64,000 nucleotides of DNA from Phormidesmis priestleyi ULC007 (GTDB lineage: Bacteria; Cyanobacteriota; Cyanobacteriia; Leptolyngbyales; Leptolyngbyaceae), in assembly GCF_001895925.1 (NCBI RefSeq), contig NZ_MPPI01000004.1, positions 1 to 64,000 on the forward strand. The letters run 5' to 3'. The notes under the pieces are model-generated. The model worked only from the letters and a program-made list of their open reading frames with translations. It did not search any database and was not told the origin of the DNA. How positions within the stretch are numbered: position 1 is the stretch's first letter; every line of letters begins with the position of its first letter. Of the stretch, positions 33,537 through 42,602 are shown one piece after another. Both the position numbers and the translations under genes were made by a program.

Positions 33537-36029
33537 ATGCACGCTGCTGAAAACGAAACGTCTCCCGCTAATCTTCTGCGATGTCCCGAACTGCTTGCTC
33601 CTGCGGGACATTGGGATTGCGCCAAAGCTGCCGTCGAAAATGGTGCAGACGCGATTTATTTTGGCTTAGATCGGTTTAACGCTCGAATGCGGGCGCAAAA
33701 CTTCACCGAAGCCGATCTGCCTCAGCTAATGGAGTTTTTGCATCGTCGCGGCGTGAAGGGTTATGTCACCCTCAACACCTTGATTTTTCCAGCAGAGTTA
33801 GCGGAAGCCGAACAGTATCTCCGCACCATCATCTCGGCTGGAGTTGATGCGGCGATCGTGCAAGACATTGGCATTTGTCGGCTAATTCGTCACTTGTCAC
33901 CTGATTTCCCGATTCACGCTTCGACGCAGATGACGATCACCAGCGCCGCCGGAGTAGAGTTTGCCCAAACGATCGGCTGTCAGCTAGTAGTGCTGGCTCG
34001 TGAGTGTTCGATCAAAGAAATCAACAAAATTCAGCAGCAGATTGCCGAAAAAAACGTCTCGCTGCCGTTAGAAGTGTTTGTGCATGGGGCGCTGTGTGTT
34101 GCTTATTCGGGGCAATGTTTAACCAGTGAGTCACTAGGCGGACGGTCTGCCAATCGCGGCGAATGCGCTCAAGCCTGTCGGATGCCCTATGAATTGATTT
34201 CAGATGGTCAGGTGATTGATTTGGGCAATCAAGATAATCGCAAATATCTCTTGAGTCCACAAGATTTGGCGGGGCTAGACGTGCTGCCAGAGTTAGTTAA
34301 AACAGGAGTCAGTTGTCTCAAAATTGAGGGGCGATTGAAATCCCCTGAATATGTGGCAAGTGTGACGCGAGTCTATCGACAAGCACTAGATCGGGCAATG
34401 TCAGATCTAGAGTCAACCGATCAAGGATCAGAAGACCGCTATAACCTTGAGATGGCGTTCTCACGAGGACTCTATACCGGATGGTTTGAGGGCATTAATA
34501 ATCAAGCATTAGTTCACGCTCGATTTGGGAAAAAGCGCGGCGTTTACCTGGGCGAAGTCACCCAAATTTGCAATGAACAGATTACGCTACGACTGCAAGC
34601 ACCCCTTAAGCCGGGAGACGGTGTAGTTTTCGACAGTGGGCACCCCGAAGCCTCAGAAGAAGGCGGACGGATTTACACGATCGATCGTCAAGGACAGGAC
34701 GCAATTCTCGCATTTGGACGCGGTGCGCTGAACTTCAAAAGAATTCATCTCGGCGATCGCGTCTGGAAAACCAGCGACCCGGAACTCGATCATCAAGTTA
34801 GACAAACTTATGCAGGAGATACGCCTCATTTTCAGCGTCCGATTGACCTTGAAATTTATGGAGACATCGGACAAACTCTGGGGGTGATTGCCCGCGATCG
34901 CGTCGGTCATGTCGTGCAAGTCGAGTCTGAGATGTTGTTGGTCGAGGCACACAGCAAACCTTTAACGAGCGATCGTCTGCAAGAACAGTTAGGGCGACTC
35001 GGCAACACGCCCTTTTGTCTCGATTGCTTGACCAATCATCTCAACAGCTCTGTAATGCTGCCCGTGAGTGAACTAAATCGCATTCGTCGAGAAATTGTTG
35101 CCCAGCTAGAAACCCTCCGGGCACAGCCTAAACGCTGGCAGTTTGACTCAAACGCGATGCTTTCAGAGTTGCTTCCTGTTGTTCTCGATCGCACGGTGGC
35201 ATCTCCCAGGCTTCTAGTCTTAGTTCGCAGTTTGGGTCAACTTCGAGCCGCGTTAGAAACAGACATTCAGACGCTCTACTGTGAGTTTGAAGATCCGCGC
35301 ACTTATAAACAAGCGGTGCAACTTGTGAGGCAGCACGGCAAGGAAGTTTGGGTTGCGCCGCCTCGAATTATCAAACCTGGAGAAAATTGGATCTTGCAGC
35401 AAGTGCGCGATGCTCAGGCAGATGGCTATCTAGTGCGAAACTATGATCAGTTGCAGTTTTTTGAGCAAACTCGCTGCATCGGAGACTTTTCGCTCAACGT
35501 CGCTAATGCCTTGACTGCGGACTATTTAATGCAAACGTTTGTCTTAGAGCGAGTCACCGCTTCTTATGATTTAAACATCTCGCAACTGCAAGACCTATTA
35601 ACGAGCGCTTCTCCCGACTGGTTTGAGGTGACCATTCATCAACACATGCCAATGTTTCATATGGAGCACTGCGTGTTTTGCGCCTTTATGTCAGACGGAA
35701 CTGACTATACCAACTGCGGGCGACCCTGCGAAAAGCATGACGTAAAACTACGCGATCGGGTCGGGACAGAACACATTCTCACCGCCGATGCTGGGTGCCG
35801 CAACACTGTGTTTAACGGCAAAGCGCAAACGGGGGCAGAATATTTTCAATCGCTGGTAAAATTAGGAGTGAATCACTTTCGGATTGAATTTGTCAACGAA
35901 GCTCCCGAACACATTAAACACACGATCGAATGCTATCAAAAACTTCTTAAGGGAGAAATTAACGGTTCGCAACTCTGGCGATCGTTAAACCTGCAAAATC
36001 AATTAGGGGTGACAAGAGGAACGTTCTGA
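33537..36029 (+). CDS. U32 family peptidase / collagenase-like protein
   Basis: The 830-residue protein has the U32 N-terminal barrel: CPELLAPAGHWDCAKAAVENGADAIYFG, then HASTQMTITSAAGVEFAQ and LEVFVHGALCVAYSGQC. The Cys cluster NRGECAQACRMPYEL follows, then the C-terminal domain with CVFCAFMSDGTDYTNCGRPC and a late Cys in DAGCRNTVFNG. Bacterial members include RlhA/TrhP-type RNA hydroxylation enzymes with Fe-S clusters, so protease activity is not certain. I chose ATG 33537, because upstream in-frame codons encode a region not conserved in the family. Confidence 0.92.
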   Translation: MHAAENETSPANLLRCPELLAPAGHWDCAKAAVENGADAIYFGLDRFNARMRAQNFTEADLPQLMEFLHRRGVKGYVTLNTLIFPAELAEAEQYLRTIISAGVDAAIVQDIGICRLIRHLSPDFPIHASTQMTITSAAGVEFAQTIGCQLVVLARECSIKEINKIQQQIAEKNVSLPLEVFVHGALCVAYSGQCLTSESLGGRSANRGECAQACRMPYELISDGQVIDLGNQDNRKYLLSPQDLAGLDVLPELVKTGVSCLKIEGRLKSPEYVASVTRVYRQALDRAMSDLESTDQGSEDRYNLEMAFSRGLYTGWFEGINNQALVHARFGKKRGVYLGEVTQICNEQITLRLQAPLKPGDGVVFDSGHPEASEEGGRIYTIDRQGQDAILAFGRGALNFKRIHLGDRVWKTSDPELDHQVRQTYAGDTPHFQRPIDLEIYGDIGQTLGVIARDRVGHVVQVESEMLLVEAHSKPLTSDRLQEQLGRLGNTPFCLDCLTNHLNSSVMLPVSELNRIRREIVAQLETLRAQPKRWQFDSNAMLSELLPVVLDRTVASPRLLVLVRSLGQLRAALETDIQTLYCEFEDPRTYKQAVQLVRQHGKEVWVAPPRIIKPGENWILQQVRDAQADGYLVRNYDQLQFFEQTRCIGDFSLNVANALTADYLMQTFVLERVTASYDLNISQLQDLLTSASPDWFEVTIHQHMPMFHMEHCVFCAFMSDGTDYTNCGRPCEKHDVKLRDRVGTEHILTADAGCRNTVFNGKAQTGAEYFQSLVKLGVNHFRIEFVNEAPEHIKHTIECYQKLLKGEINGSQLWRSLNLQNQLGVTRGTF

Positions 36030-36074
36030 ATAAAGTCACTTCGGCCCCTTCGGAGACTTGCCCACCTGCATTCG

Positions 36075-36965
36075 CTACATTTTTGTTGGTCTTGCTAGAC
36101 CCAGGTGGCGCAGAACCCTTTCTATACTTCCGTTTGGGTTAGGTCGAGTCAAAACGCCTTGAGTGGGACTGAAGAGAAACGCCACCAAAAATAGCGTTGA
36201 GGAAACAAGCACGATCGCGGGACCAGAAGGCAGATTGTTGTAATAACTGATGTAGACTCCGATGATGCTGGCGATCGCGCCAATCACTGCACCGAGCAAC
36301 ATCATGTGATGCAGTTCTTTGACGAGCAGGTAAGCAGTCAAAGCAGGACCGACCAGCAGCGAAATTACCAGAATGACACCCACGGCTTGCATACTCGCAA
36401 TAATCGTCAAGGTGATCACTGCCATAAAACCGAAGTAAATCGTATCGACGGGTAAACCAAGCGCTTTTGCACCCATTTGATCAAACGTATAGAACAATAG
36501 TTCTTTGTAAAATATTCTAATCGCACACAAAATTAGAAGCGCAATGATTAGCGTTCGATAAATATCAGTCGTTGTTACACCTAAGATATCGCCAAAGAGA
36601 AAGCTATCGAGATCAATCTTATTTCGCAGTACAGTAATTAACACAACGCCCAGCGCAAAAAAGCTAGAAAACGTTAACGCCATTGCTGCATCCACTTTAA
36701 CGCGAGACTGAGAGCGAATCCAAGCAATGATCAATGCACCTGTGATGCCGGAAGCAAAGGCACCAATCAGAATATCAACTCCTAGAAAGAATGAGATCGA
36801 GAGTCCTGGCAACACGCAATGAGCAATGACATCTCCTAAAAGCGCCATTCGTTGAACAATCAGATAACTTCCGACAACGGGACAAAGAATTCCGGTGAGA
36901 ATGCCAATGGCGATCGCATTTCGCATAAATTCATAATTCAATGGCTCAATCAGTAAGTTCAACAT
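36075..36965 (-). CDS. znuB: Zinc/manganese ABC transporter permease
   Basis: From ATG 36965 (MLNLLIEPLNYEFMRNAIAIG) the 296-residue protein has about eight membrane helices. ABC-3 family hallmarks are YLIVQRMALLGDVIAHCVLPG and GVILVISLLVGPALTAYLL. The upstream extension overlaps the ATPase gene and is rejected. It starts 5 bp after the ATPase stop. With the divergent binding protein it forms a metal-uptake system; zinc is favoured from the binding-protein ligands and the operator. Confidence 0.93.
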   Translation of the reverse strand: MLNLLIEPLNYEFMRNAIAIGILTGILCPVVGSYLIVQRMALLGDVIAHCVLPGLSISFFLGVDILIGAFASGITGALIIAWIRSQSRVKVDAAMALTFSSFFALGVVLITVLRNKIDLDSFLFGDILGVTTTDIYRTLIIALLILCAIRIFYKELLFYTFDQMGAKALGLPVDTIYFGFMAVITLTIIASMQAVGVILVISLLVGPALTAYLLVKELHHMMLLGAVIGAIASIIGVYISYYNNLPSGPAIVLVSSTLFLVAFLFSPTQGVLTRPNPNGSIERVLRHLGLARPTKM

Positions 36966-36970
36966 ATTAA

Positions 36971-37714
36971 TTAACAGAAAAATGTTGGTTCTTCCGCGTG
37001 AAATGGAGCCTGCATCGGCACCCCGTAAGCTTGATGCAAATGCTCTGGGGTCATCACAAATTGCGGTGAGCCATCGGCGATCAGGCGCTGATTTAACAGC
37101 AAAAGTCGATCGAGTTGATTCAGCATTTGTCCCCAATCATGACTGCTAACGAGCAAGATCTTGCCGTGCGATCGCAGTTCTGCAAATACCTCTAACATCA
37201 TTGCCTCAGTCTTCTTATCGACTCCCGTAAATGGCTCGTCAAATAAAAACAGATCCGCTTGTTGAGCCAAGGCACGAGCTAGAAAGACTCGCTGCTGCTG
37301 TCCACCCGATAATTCTCCAATGCGACGACCCTTTAAGGGCAACATTTCTACTCGTTCCAATGCCGCTTTGACGATCTCCTGAGCCGCCCGACCAGGACGG
37401 CGAAACCAGCCTAGCTGCCGAGTTCGTGCCATCATCACCACATTCCAAACCGTGATCGGGTAATCCCAGTCAATCTGCGATCGCTGCGGCACATACGCCA
37501 CTCGTTCGAGTTGTTGGTGTAAGGGACAAGTGCAGTAGCTTACCTTCCCACCCACCGCCGGAATCAAACCCAGCATCGCCTTCAGCATCGTGCTTTTGCC
37601 TGCCCCATTCGGGCCCACAATTCCAACGAGTTGACCCGGCTCAATGCGAAAGCTAATGCGATCGAGTCCACACACTCCGCGATAGTTGACAGCCAGTTGC
37701 TGAACCTCTAACAT
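36971..37714 (-). CDS. znuC: Zinc/manganese ABC transporter ATP-binding protein
   Basis: From ATG 37714 (MLEVQQLAVNYRGVCGL) the 247-residue ATPase has Walker A GPNGAGKST, signature ELSGGQQQR, Walker B LFLFDEPFTGVD and switch His in VSSHDWGQM. The Q-loop reads VAYVPQRSQIDWDYP, typical of the Mn/Zn subfamily. It is first in the minus-strand znuC-znuB pair and diverges from znuA across a Zur/Fur-type palindrome. Confidence 0.94.
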   Translation of the reverse strand: MLEVQQLAVNYRGVCGLDRISFRIEPGQLVGIVGPNGAGKSTMLKAMLGLIPAVGGKVSYCTCPLHQQLERVAYVPQRSQIDWDYPITVWNVVMMARTRQLGWFRRPGRAAQEIVKAALERVEMLPLKGRRIGELSGGQQQRVFLARALAQQADLFLFDEPFTGVDKKTEAMMLEVFAELRSHGKILLVSSHDWGQMLNQLDRLLLLNQRLIADGSPQFVMTPEHLHQAYGVPMQAPFHAEEPTFFC

Positions 37715-37723
37715 AAAAACCTG

Positions 37724-37742
37724 AATGAAAATGATTCTCATT
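37724..37742. promoter_or_regulatory. Zur/Fur-type operator between znuC and znuA
   Basis: AATGAAAATGATTCTCATT has dyad symmetry AATGA-n-AAT-n-ATT-n-TCATT and closely resembles Fur-family boxes (TGAnAATnATTnTCA). Placed between divergent metal-transport genes, 36 bp before znuA, it probably represses both when metal is replete. By function Zur is more likely than Fur. Confidence 0.75.
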
Positions 37743-37778
37743 ATAAGACAATTTCCTCATTTCAGGTGTTAAAAAATC

Positions 37779-38789
37779 ATGGACAACGCATTGCGTCAAA
37801 CTTGGGGAGCCGCCACAATAGCACTGACAGTCAGTATCTTGACAGCCTGTAGTTCTTCTACGCAGACCAGTCAAACCAGTCCCACCGATTCTGCAACAGG
37901 AACGGCAGCCACAAATACACCAAGCGCTTCAAACACAGGCATTAAAGTAGTAGCAACTAGCACCGTGTTGTGCGATCTGACCAAACAAATTGCTGCCAAT
38001 ACAGTTGATCTCACTTGCTTGATTAAGCCTGCTGCCGATCCCCACGTTTATCAGCCAGCACCCGAAGATCGCAAAGCGATCGAAGATGCCAATCTGGTTC
38101 TCTATTCGGGTTATGACTTCGAGCCAAGTTTAATGAAGCTGATCCAATCGACCGCTAATTCTACGCCAAAGGTTGCGATCGCAGAAGTTGCGGTTCCGAC
38201 TCCGCAGCAGTTTGATGAAGACGGTCAAACGGTTCCTGATCCGCACGTTTGGCACAACGCTCAAAACGGAATTCAAATGGTTGCCGCAGTTCAAAGTAAT
38301 TTAGCGAAAGTTGCGCCTGCGAATGCAGCCCTTTATGCCAAAAATGCTCAAGCGATGACGACAGAACTGACGCAAATTGATGGCTGGATTAAGTCACAAA
38401 TTGCCACCATTCCTGAAGCGTCTCGTAAGTTGGTGACGACGCACGATGCTTTAGGCTACTACTCTAAAGCCTATGGGCTTCCGGTTGAAGGTGCATTAGA
38501 AGGCATCAGCACTGAAGAAAAGCCGACTGCAAATCGAGTCAAGGAATTAGTCAAAACGATCGAAGATGATAAGGTTCCAACGATCTTTGCTGAACTCACC
38601 CTTAATCCTAAGTTGATCGAAGCGGTTGCCAAAGAAGCAAACGTGAAAGTTTCCGATCGAGAACTCTATGCAGATGGATTAGGAGAAGCCGGAAGCGAAG
38701 GGGACACTTACCAGAAAATGCTCGTTGCGAATACAAAAACGATCGTTGAAGGATTGGGAGGACAATTTACCCCGTTAACAGCAAAATAA
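37779..38789 (+). CDS. znuA: Metal ABC transporter substrate-binding lipoprotein
   Basis: The 336-residue protein starts with a signal peptide and lipobox (ILTAC, Cys24), then a Ser/Thr-rich linker. The A-I cluster fold follows, with metal ligands His89 (ADPHVY), His156 (DPHVWH), His222 (TTHDALGYY) and Asp309 (GDTY). His at the third position matches zinc-type ZnuA/TroA; the manganese types MntC/PsaA carry Glu there. The His-rich loop of many ZnuA proteins is absent (PTPQQFDEDGQTVPD instead). Divergent from znuCB. Confidence 0.9.
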   Translation: MDNALRQTWGAATIALTVSILTACSSSTQTSQTSPTDSATGTAATNTPSASNTGIKVVATSTVLCDLTKQIAANTVDLTCLIKPAADPHVYQPAPEDRKAIEDANLVLYSGYDFEPSLMKLIQSTANSTPKVAIAEVAVPTPQQFDEDGQTVPDPHVWHNAQNGIQMVAAVQSNLAKVAPANAALYAKNAQAMTTELTQIDGWIKSQIATIPEASRKLVTTHDALGYYSKAYGLPVEGALEGISTEEKPTANRVKELVKTIEDDKVPTIFAELTLNPKLIEAVAKEANVKVSDRELYADGLGEAGSEGDTYQKMLVANTKTIVEGLGGQFTPLTAK

Positions 38790-38813
38790 GTCGATATTTC
38801 TAACCTGATTCTG

Positions 38814-38937
38814 TAATACCAATTTGATTTGTGAACGCGACAGATCCACACGAGAGCACGGAATACGGTAGGGGCATGGCATGCCGTGCCCCGTCGGATC
38901 GAACGATCAGTCGCCATTGCTTCCGAAATTGGTATTA
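38814..38937. mobile_element. Miniature element, shell E, with GTAGGGGC core
   Basis: TAATACCAATTT (38814-38825) and AAATTGGTATTA (38926-38937) are perfect 12-bp terminal inverted repeats. The interior holds the palindrome GGGGCATGGCATGCCGTGCCCC. A half copy adjoins pstC at 17887-17937. It lies in the 280-bp gap between znuA and glnA. Confidence 0.8.
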
Positions 38938-39006
38938 GATCGATCGCAATTGTTTTTGAAATGGGCATAGCTCAATAAAGAGAGTACCGATCGTGTCCTC
39001 CCAAAG

Positions 39007-39042
39007 CAAATCCCCCAATGAAAATCTTCACTGAGGGATTTG
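39007..39042 (-). terminator. glnA terminator hairpin
   Basis: On the minus strand, CAAATCCCTCAGTGAA pairs with TTCATTGGGGGATTTG (one wobble and one mismatch) around a short loop. It lies 27 bp after the glnA stop. Only a short CTTT follows. Confidence 0.6.
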
Positions 39043-39068
39043 TTCCACTGAGACAACAGTATCTAGGT

Positions 39069-40496
39069 CTAGCAGTCGTAATACAACTCAAACTCGTAGG
39101 GAGTTGGCAACTTGCTAATCGGCTTCACTTCACCCTCCATCTTCATCGCGATCCAGTTATAGATGAAGTCTTCTGGGAAGACACCGCCCGCCGTGAGAAA
39201 TTCGTGATCTCTCTCCAGATTGGCCAGCGCTTCGCCGAGGTTTGCGGGTGCTTTGGGCACTTTTGCCAATTCCTCTTTACTCATTTCGTAGATGTCTACA
39301 TCCAAAGGTTCGCCCGGATCAATCTGGTTTTTGATGCCGTCTAGCCCCGCACAGAGCATCGCCGAAAAAGTGAGGTAAGGGTTACTCGATGCGTCAGGGC
39401 ACCGGAACTCTAATCGCTTGGCTTTAGGATTGCTGCCCGATAGCGGAATCCGAATTGATGCCGATCGATTCCCCGCCGAGTATGCCAAGTTGACCGGAGC
39501 TTCAAAGCCAGGAACCAACCGCTTATAGGAGTTTACGGTTGGGTTAGTGAACGCTAGAAGTGAAGGCGCGTGGCGGATCAAGCCGCCGATGAAATGCAGC
39601 GCCATTTGGCTCAAGCCTGCATATTTGTCGCCTGCAAACAACGGCTGTCCATCTTTCCAGATTGACATGTGGCTGTGCATTCCAGAGCCATTGTCATCGT
39701 GGATCGGCTTGGGCATGAAGGTTGCCGTCTTGCCATATTTACGAGCAACGTTTTTGACCACATACTTATAGGTCTGCACATAGTCAGCCGCGTGTACCAG
39801 GTCAGAAAAGCGGATGCCTAGCTCACACTGTCCACCAGCAGCAACTTCGTGGTGATGCTTCTCGATCGGCACGCCACACTTCGCCATCGTCAGCAGCATT
39901 TCTGTCCGAATGTCTTGCAGCGTATCGGAGGGAGCCGCCGGAAAATAGCCCCGTTTCTTGCCAATTTTAAAGCCAAGGTTGCCGCCCGGTTCAGAACTGC
40001 CTGAATTCCAAGAACCTTCGCTCGAATCAACGGCATAGTAGCCCGTGTGACCCTCTTGCCCATAGCGAACATCGTCAAAGATAAAAAATTCGGGTTCAGG
40101 GCCGCAGAAGACTTTATCGCCGATTCCTGTAGAGATCAAATAGTCAACGGCTTTCTGCGCGATCGATCGGGGGTCACGCTCATACATTTGCCCGGTGCGA
40201 GGATCGACGATCGTGCAAACCATGCTCAGGGTTGGCACTTCCATGAAGGGATCGATCCAAGCAGTGGTGGGGTCAGGCACCATCGCCATATCAGAACTGT
40301 TGATGGCTTTCCAGCCGCGAATGCTAGACCCGTCAAACGCTACACCCCCAGAGTTGAGAAAAGATTCTTCCTCAATCAAACTTTTGTGGAACGTACAGTG
40401 TTGCCAAATTCCATAAAGATCTACAAACTTGAGGTCGATCAGTTCAATATTCTGATCCTCAATCATCTTTAGAATTTCTTGTGCAGTCTCAGCCAT
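39069..40496 (-). CDS. glnA: Type I glutamine synthetase
   Basis: The 475-residue enzyme makes glutamine from glutamate, ammonia and ATP. Visible signatures are [12 protein letters not shown] (N-terminal), [31 protein letters not shown] (ATP/metal site), [15 protein letters not shown] and the C-terminal [23 protein letters not shown]. The dodecameric GSI size fits cyanobacteria, where activity is controlled by NtcA transcription and small inactivating factors. I found no exact GTA-N8-TAC NtcA site in the 400 bp upstream. An 8-bp stem hairpin lies in the leader. Confidence 0.97.
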   Translation of the reverse strand: MAETAQEILKMIEDQNIELIDLKFVDLYGIWQHCTFHKSLIEEESFLNSGGVAFDGSSIRGWKAINSSDMAMVPDPTTAWIDPFMEVPTLSMVCTIVDPRTGQMYERDPRSIAQKAVDYLISTGIGDKVFCGPEPEFFIFDDVRYGQEGHTGYYAVDSSEGSWNSGSSEPGGNLGFKIGKKRGYFPAAPSDTLQDIRTEMLLTMAKCGVPIEKHHHEVAAGGQCELGIRFSDLVHAADYVQTYKYVVKNVARKYGKTATFMPKPIHDDNGSGMHSHMSIWKDGQPLFAGDKYAGLSQMALHFIGGLIRHAPSLLAFTNPTVNSYKRLVPGFEAPVNLAYSAGNRSASIRIPLSGSNPKAKRLEFRCPDASSNPYLTFSAMLCAGLDGIKNQIDPGEPLDVDIYEMSKEELAKVPKAPANLGEALANLERDHEFLTAGGVFPEDFIYNWIAMKMEGEVKPISKLPTPYEFELYYDC

Positions 40497-40526
40497 GAAC
40501 TACTCCTTGAATCGGGGCTAATAAAG

Positions 40527-40550
40527 TCTTCTCAGAAGGGTTTGAGAAGA
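40527..40550 (-). promoter_or_regulatory. Leader hairpin upstream of glnA
   Basis: TCTTCTCA (40527-40534) and TGAGAAGA (40543-40550) form a perfect 8-bp stem with an 8-nt loop, 31 bp before the glnA ATG; CGTTCAAC precedes it in the mRNA. The conserved 3' part of the glutamine riboswitch (GGACGGAAGUAGG-like) is not seen, so I do not call it a riboswitch. Confidence 0.4.
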
Positions 40551-40975
40551 TGTTGAACGAATACGGCTCAGTTAAGATGTTTCACCTTAATCGGAAAGAT
40601 TTATGAGGTCTTTAAAGAAAAAGCGGCGATCGCGCATCTTTCTAGAGCTAGACCCTGAGTTCTGTGAATCATCGTAGGGAGAGCGATACAGGAGTTTTGT
40701 ATCTTAGACTACAAAATCCTTAGTCGTTAGCAAGAATTAAATTTAGGTTAACGACTATGATTGCGTCTTGGGACGTAAAAATGTAACGTTTCACAACGTC
40801 TAGGGGGATCAGCGTTGTCAGCATTTCAATCGGCTCAACCCTGCGTGGTAGACTTACGCTAAATCATTTTGATGAATTTGATGGAGCGCTCGGCTAGTTG
40901 CTGTGGGTCGAGGCTCTAATCAGAAAACCACAAACACCAGATCTGTTTATCGGGATTAATTGGGAGAAGAATTTC

Positions 40976-41485
40976 ATGCGCGATGCAGTGACAAGCCTGA
41001 TTAGAAACTACGACATCACCGGGCGATATCTTGATCGCAATGCGGTTGATGATTTAAAATCCTATTTTGCAACCGGGATGGCGCGTGTGCAAGCGGCCGG
41101 AGTAATCAACTCCAATGCGGCGGCGATCGTCAAGCAAGCAGGCTTACGGTTGTTTGATGAACTCCCCGAACTGATTCGCCCCGGCGGCAACGCTTACACC
41201 ACTCGTCGCTATGCCGCGTGTCTGCGAGATATGGACTATTATCTGCGCTATGCCAGCTATGCACTGGTCGCTGGAGACACCGACGTGCTAGATGAGCGAG
41301 TGCTAGAAGGTCTGCGAGAAACCTACAACTCGTTGGGGGTTCCCAGTGGCCCAACCGTGCGCGGCATTCAAATCATGAAAGAAATTGTCAGAGAGCAGGT
41401 TGCGGCAACTGGCATTGAAGGAGCCTCGTTTATTGACCAGCCCTTTGACTACATGACCCGTGAATTGGGCGAAAACGACCTTTAA
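40976..41485 (+). CDS. apcF: Allophycocyanin beta-18 subunit
   Basis: The 169-residue phycobiliprotein has the globin-like fold and the phycocyanobilin-binding Cys82 in RRYAACLRDMDYYLRYASYAL. The length equals ApcF, while the regular ApcB is 161 residues. ApcF pairs with ApcE in the phycobilisome core terminal emitter. ATG 40976 gives MRDAVTSLIRNYDITGRYLD. It is monocistronic, as in other cyanobacteria, and followed by a long hairpin. Confidence 0.93.
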   Translation: MRDAVTSLIRNYDITGRYLDRNAVDDLKSYFATGMARVQAAGVINSNAAAIVKQAGLRLFDELPELIRPGGNAYTTRRYAACLRDMDYYLRYASYALVAGDTDVLDERVLEGLRETYNSLGVPSGPTVRGIQIMKEIVREQVAATGIEGASFIDQPFDYMTRELGENDL

Positions 41486-41520
41486 TTAGGTTTGTCAGGT
41501 CGGTTTTTAATCCGGCGATC

Positions 41521-41593
41521 GTAGGGGCAAAGCCCTCGGTAGTTCAGCTTTCGGAAATTCCAAGAAAGCGTTCGCCGAAGGCTTTGCCCCTAT
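41521..41593 (+). terminator. Long inverted repeat after apcF
   Basis: GTAGGGGCAAAGCC (41521-41534) pairs with GGCTTTGCCCCTAT (41580-41593), with CGGTAG/CGAAAG-rich inner stems. It lies 35 bp after the apcF stop and could end its transcript, although it also resembles the dispersed GTAGGGGCA palindrome family. Confidence 0.5.
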
Positions 41594-41743
41594 GTCATGT
41601 CGTGGCTTATTTTCTAACCCTTCAGATCAGCATCGGTTTCTAAAACCCAGATTCAGAAACCACGATCGCAGACAAGAGTCGAAATCACAAAAAATATGAA
41701 ATGATGGGTTCATCCTTGCTCACTCATCCCTCATCCCTTTAAG

Positions 41744-42145
41744 ATGGCTACACCTTGTCACATCATTGTTGAGGGCAACCCCGCGATCGTTTATGCCAGT
41801 CGAGGAGGCACGCCCAATAAGGTGCTACCGACTTTAGAGCGGTTTCTCGATAAGTTTTGGCAGGAGCGCGATCTCTCTGGAGAAGCCAGCGACACACCAG
41901 AATGCTTGCTGGCACAGATTGTAGTTCGATTTGGCTATGAGATTTGTGAAGATGATTTCTCTAATCTCAAAGTAGGTGTGAACTATGACCCCACCGCCGA
42001 ATATCTATATTTAATCGCCTCCGATCGCTCGGTAATTGTTTGGGAAACCGGAGACGATTATCACAAAGATCCGACTTTAGGGCTGCAAGCTTGCCAACCG
42101 TGGATCAGCACCGAATGGGCGATCGAATCATCAGTCAGCAAGTAG
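41744..42145 (+). CDS. Conserved hypothetical protein (133 aa)
   Basis: I do not recognise a named domain. The soluble, acidic protein starts MATPCHIIVEGNPAIVYASR and contains LERFLDKFWQERDL, then IVVRFGYEICEDDFSNLKVG and LYLIASDRSVIVWETGDDY. No signal peptide or membrane segment is seen. Similar short proteins are typical of cyanobacterial core genomes. Downstream to 42602 no convincing gene is seen, only inverted repeats. Confidence 0.7.
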   Translation: MATPCHIIVEGNPAIVYASRGGTPNKVLPTLERFLDKFWQERDLSGEASDTPECLLAQIVVRFGYEICEDDFSNLKVGVNYDPTAEYLYLIASDRSVIVWETGDDYHKDPTLGLQACQPWISTEWAIESSVSK

Positions 42146-42237
42146 AAACTAACCCATTAAGGAGAATCGCTGTTGCATCAGGTGCCTGTCCGGGCTGGGA
42201 CGCGCACAAAGACGAAGGGAAACTTTCGCATGTCACG

Positions 42238-42465
42238 GTTCTGGCCGACATTCCGCACTTTCAACTGGCACATTGAATAATTTAAGTGAGGCAATGGGGC
42301 TCACAGAAGCTCTGGCTGGATGATTATCTCACTAAGCCAGGGTGATTTTCAATTGCGCTCAAATAGGTCATTTGCACCAAAAACCTTGTATCCACTGCCA
42401 GATATGGCTTTCAGCGCTAAATATTTAAGTGTGGCACTTAAAGGGCGGAATGTGGGTTTCAGAAC
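42238..42465. repeat. Inverted-repeat-bounded 228-bp segment
   Basis: GTTCTG-n4-ACATTCCGCACTTT (42238-42261) is inverted at 42440-42465 as AAAGGGCGGAATGT...CAGAAC. The interior has no convincing gene. It could be a decayed miniature element. Confidence 0.4.
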
Positions 42466-42534
42466 TGGTAAATTAGCTCACTCTGCAAGAGGTAGAGTGA
42501 ATTCTGCCCCTTGCTCAACTCTGGTAACTAAGTA

Positions 42535-42595
42535 ACGTGAGTTCTGAACAAGCCATTGCTCAAGCCGGAGAGATTGACTCGACCAGAACTCACGT
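42535..42595. repeat. 61-bp unit with perfect 12-bp inverted repeats
   Basis: ACGTGAGTTCTG (42535-42546) and CAGAACTCACGT (42584-42595) are exact inverted copies. The first nine bases equal the shell B terminus (ACGTGAGTT), but there is no CCCCCTAAATCCCCC core and no matching flanking duplication. It may be a shell B derivative without its core. Confidence 0.55.
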
Positions 42596-42602
42596 GGGGT
42601 CA

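Noticed and set aside
40497-40570. Glutamine riboswitch in the glnA leader
   Set aside because: A CGUUCA word and a hairpin are present, but the conserved GGACGGAAGUAGG-like strand is missing.
40497-40975. NtcA site GTA-N8-TAC upstream of glnA or apcF
   Set aside because: Only GTA-N10-TAC and other off-spacing matches are visible; no exact site was found.
42466-42530. tRNA-like sequence (TTAGCTCA..GGTAGAGTGA)
   Set aside because: It cannot be folded into a cloverleaf and lacks a T-arm GTTCRANYC motif.
42040-42535. Short frames downstream of the 133-aa gene
   Set aside because: They overlap the inverted-repeat segment, lack ribosome-binding sites and show no coding-like composition.
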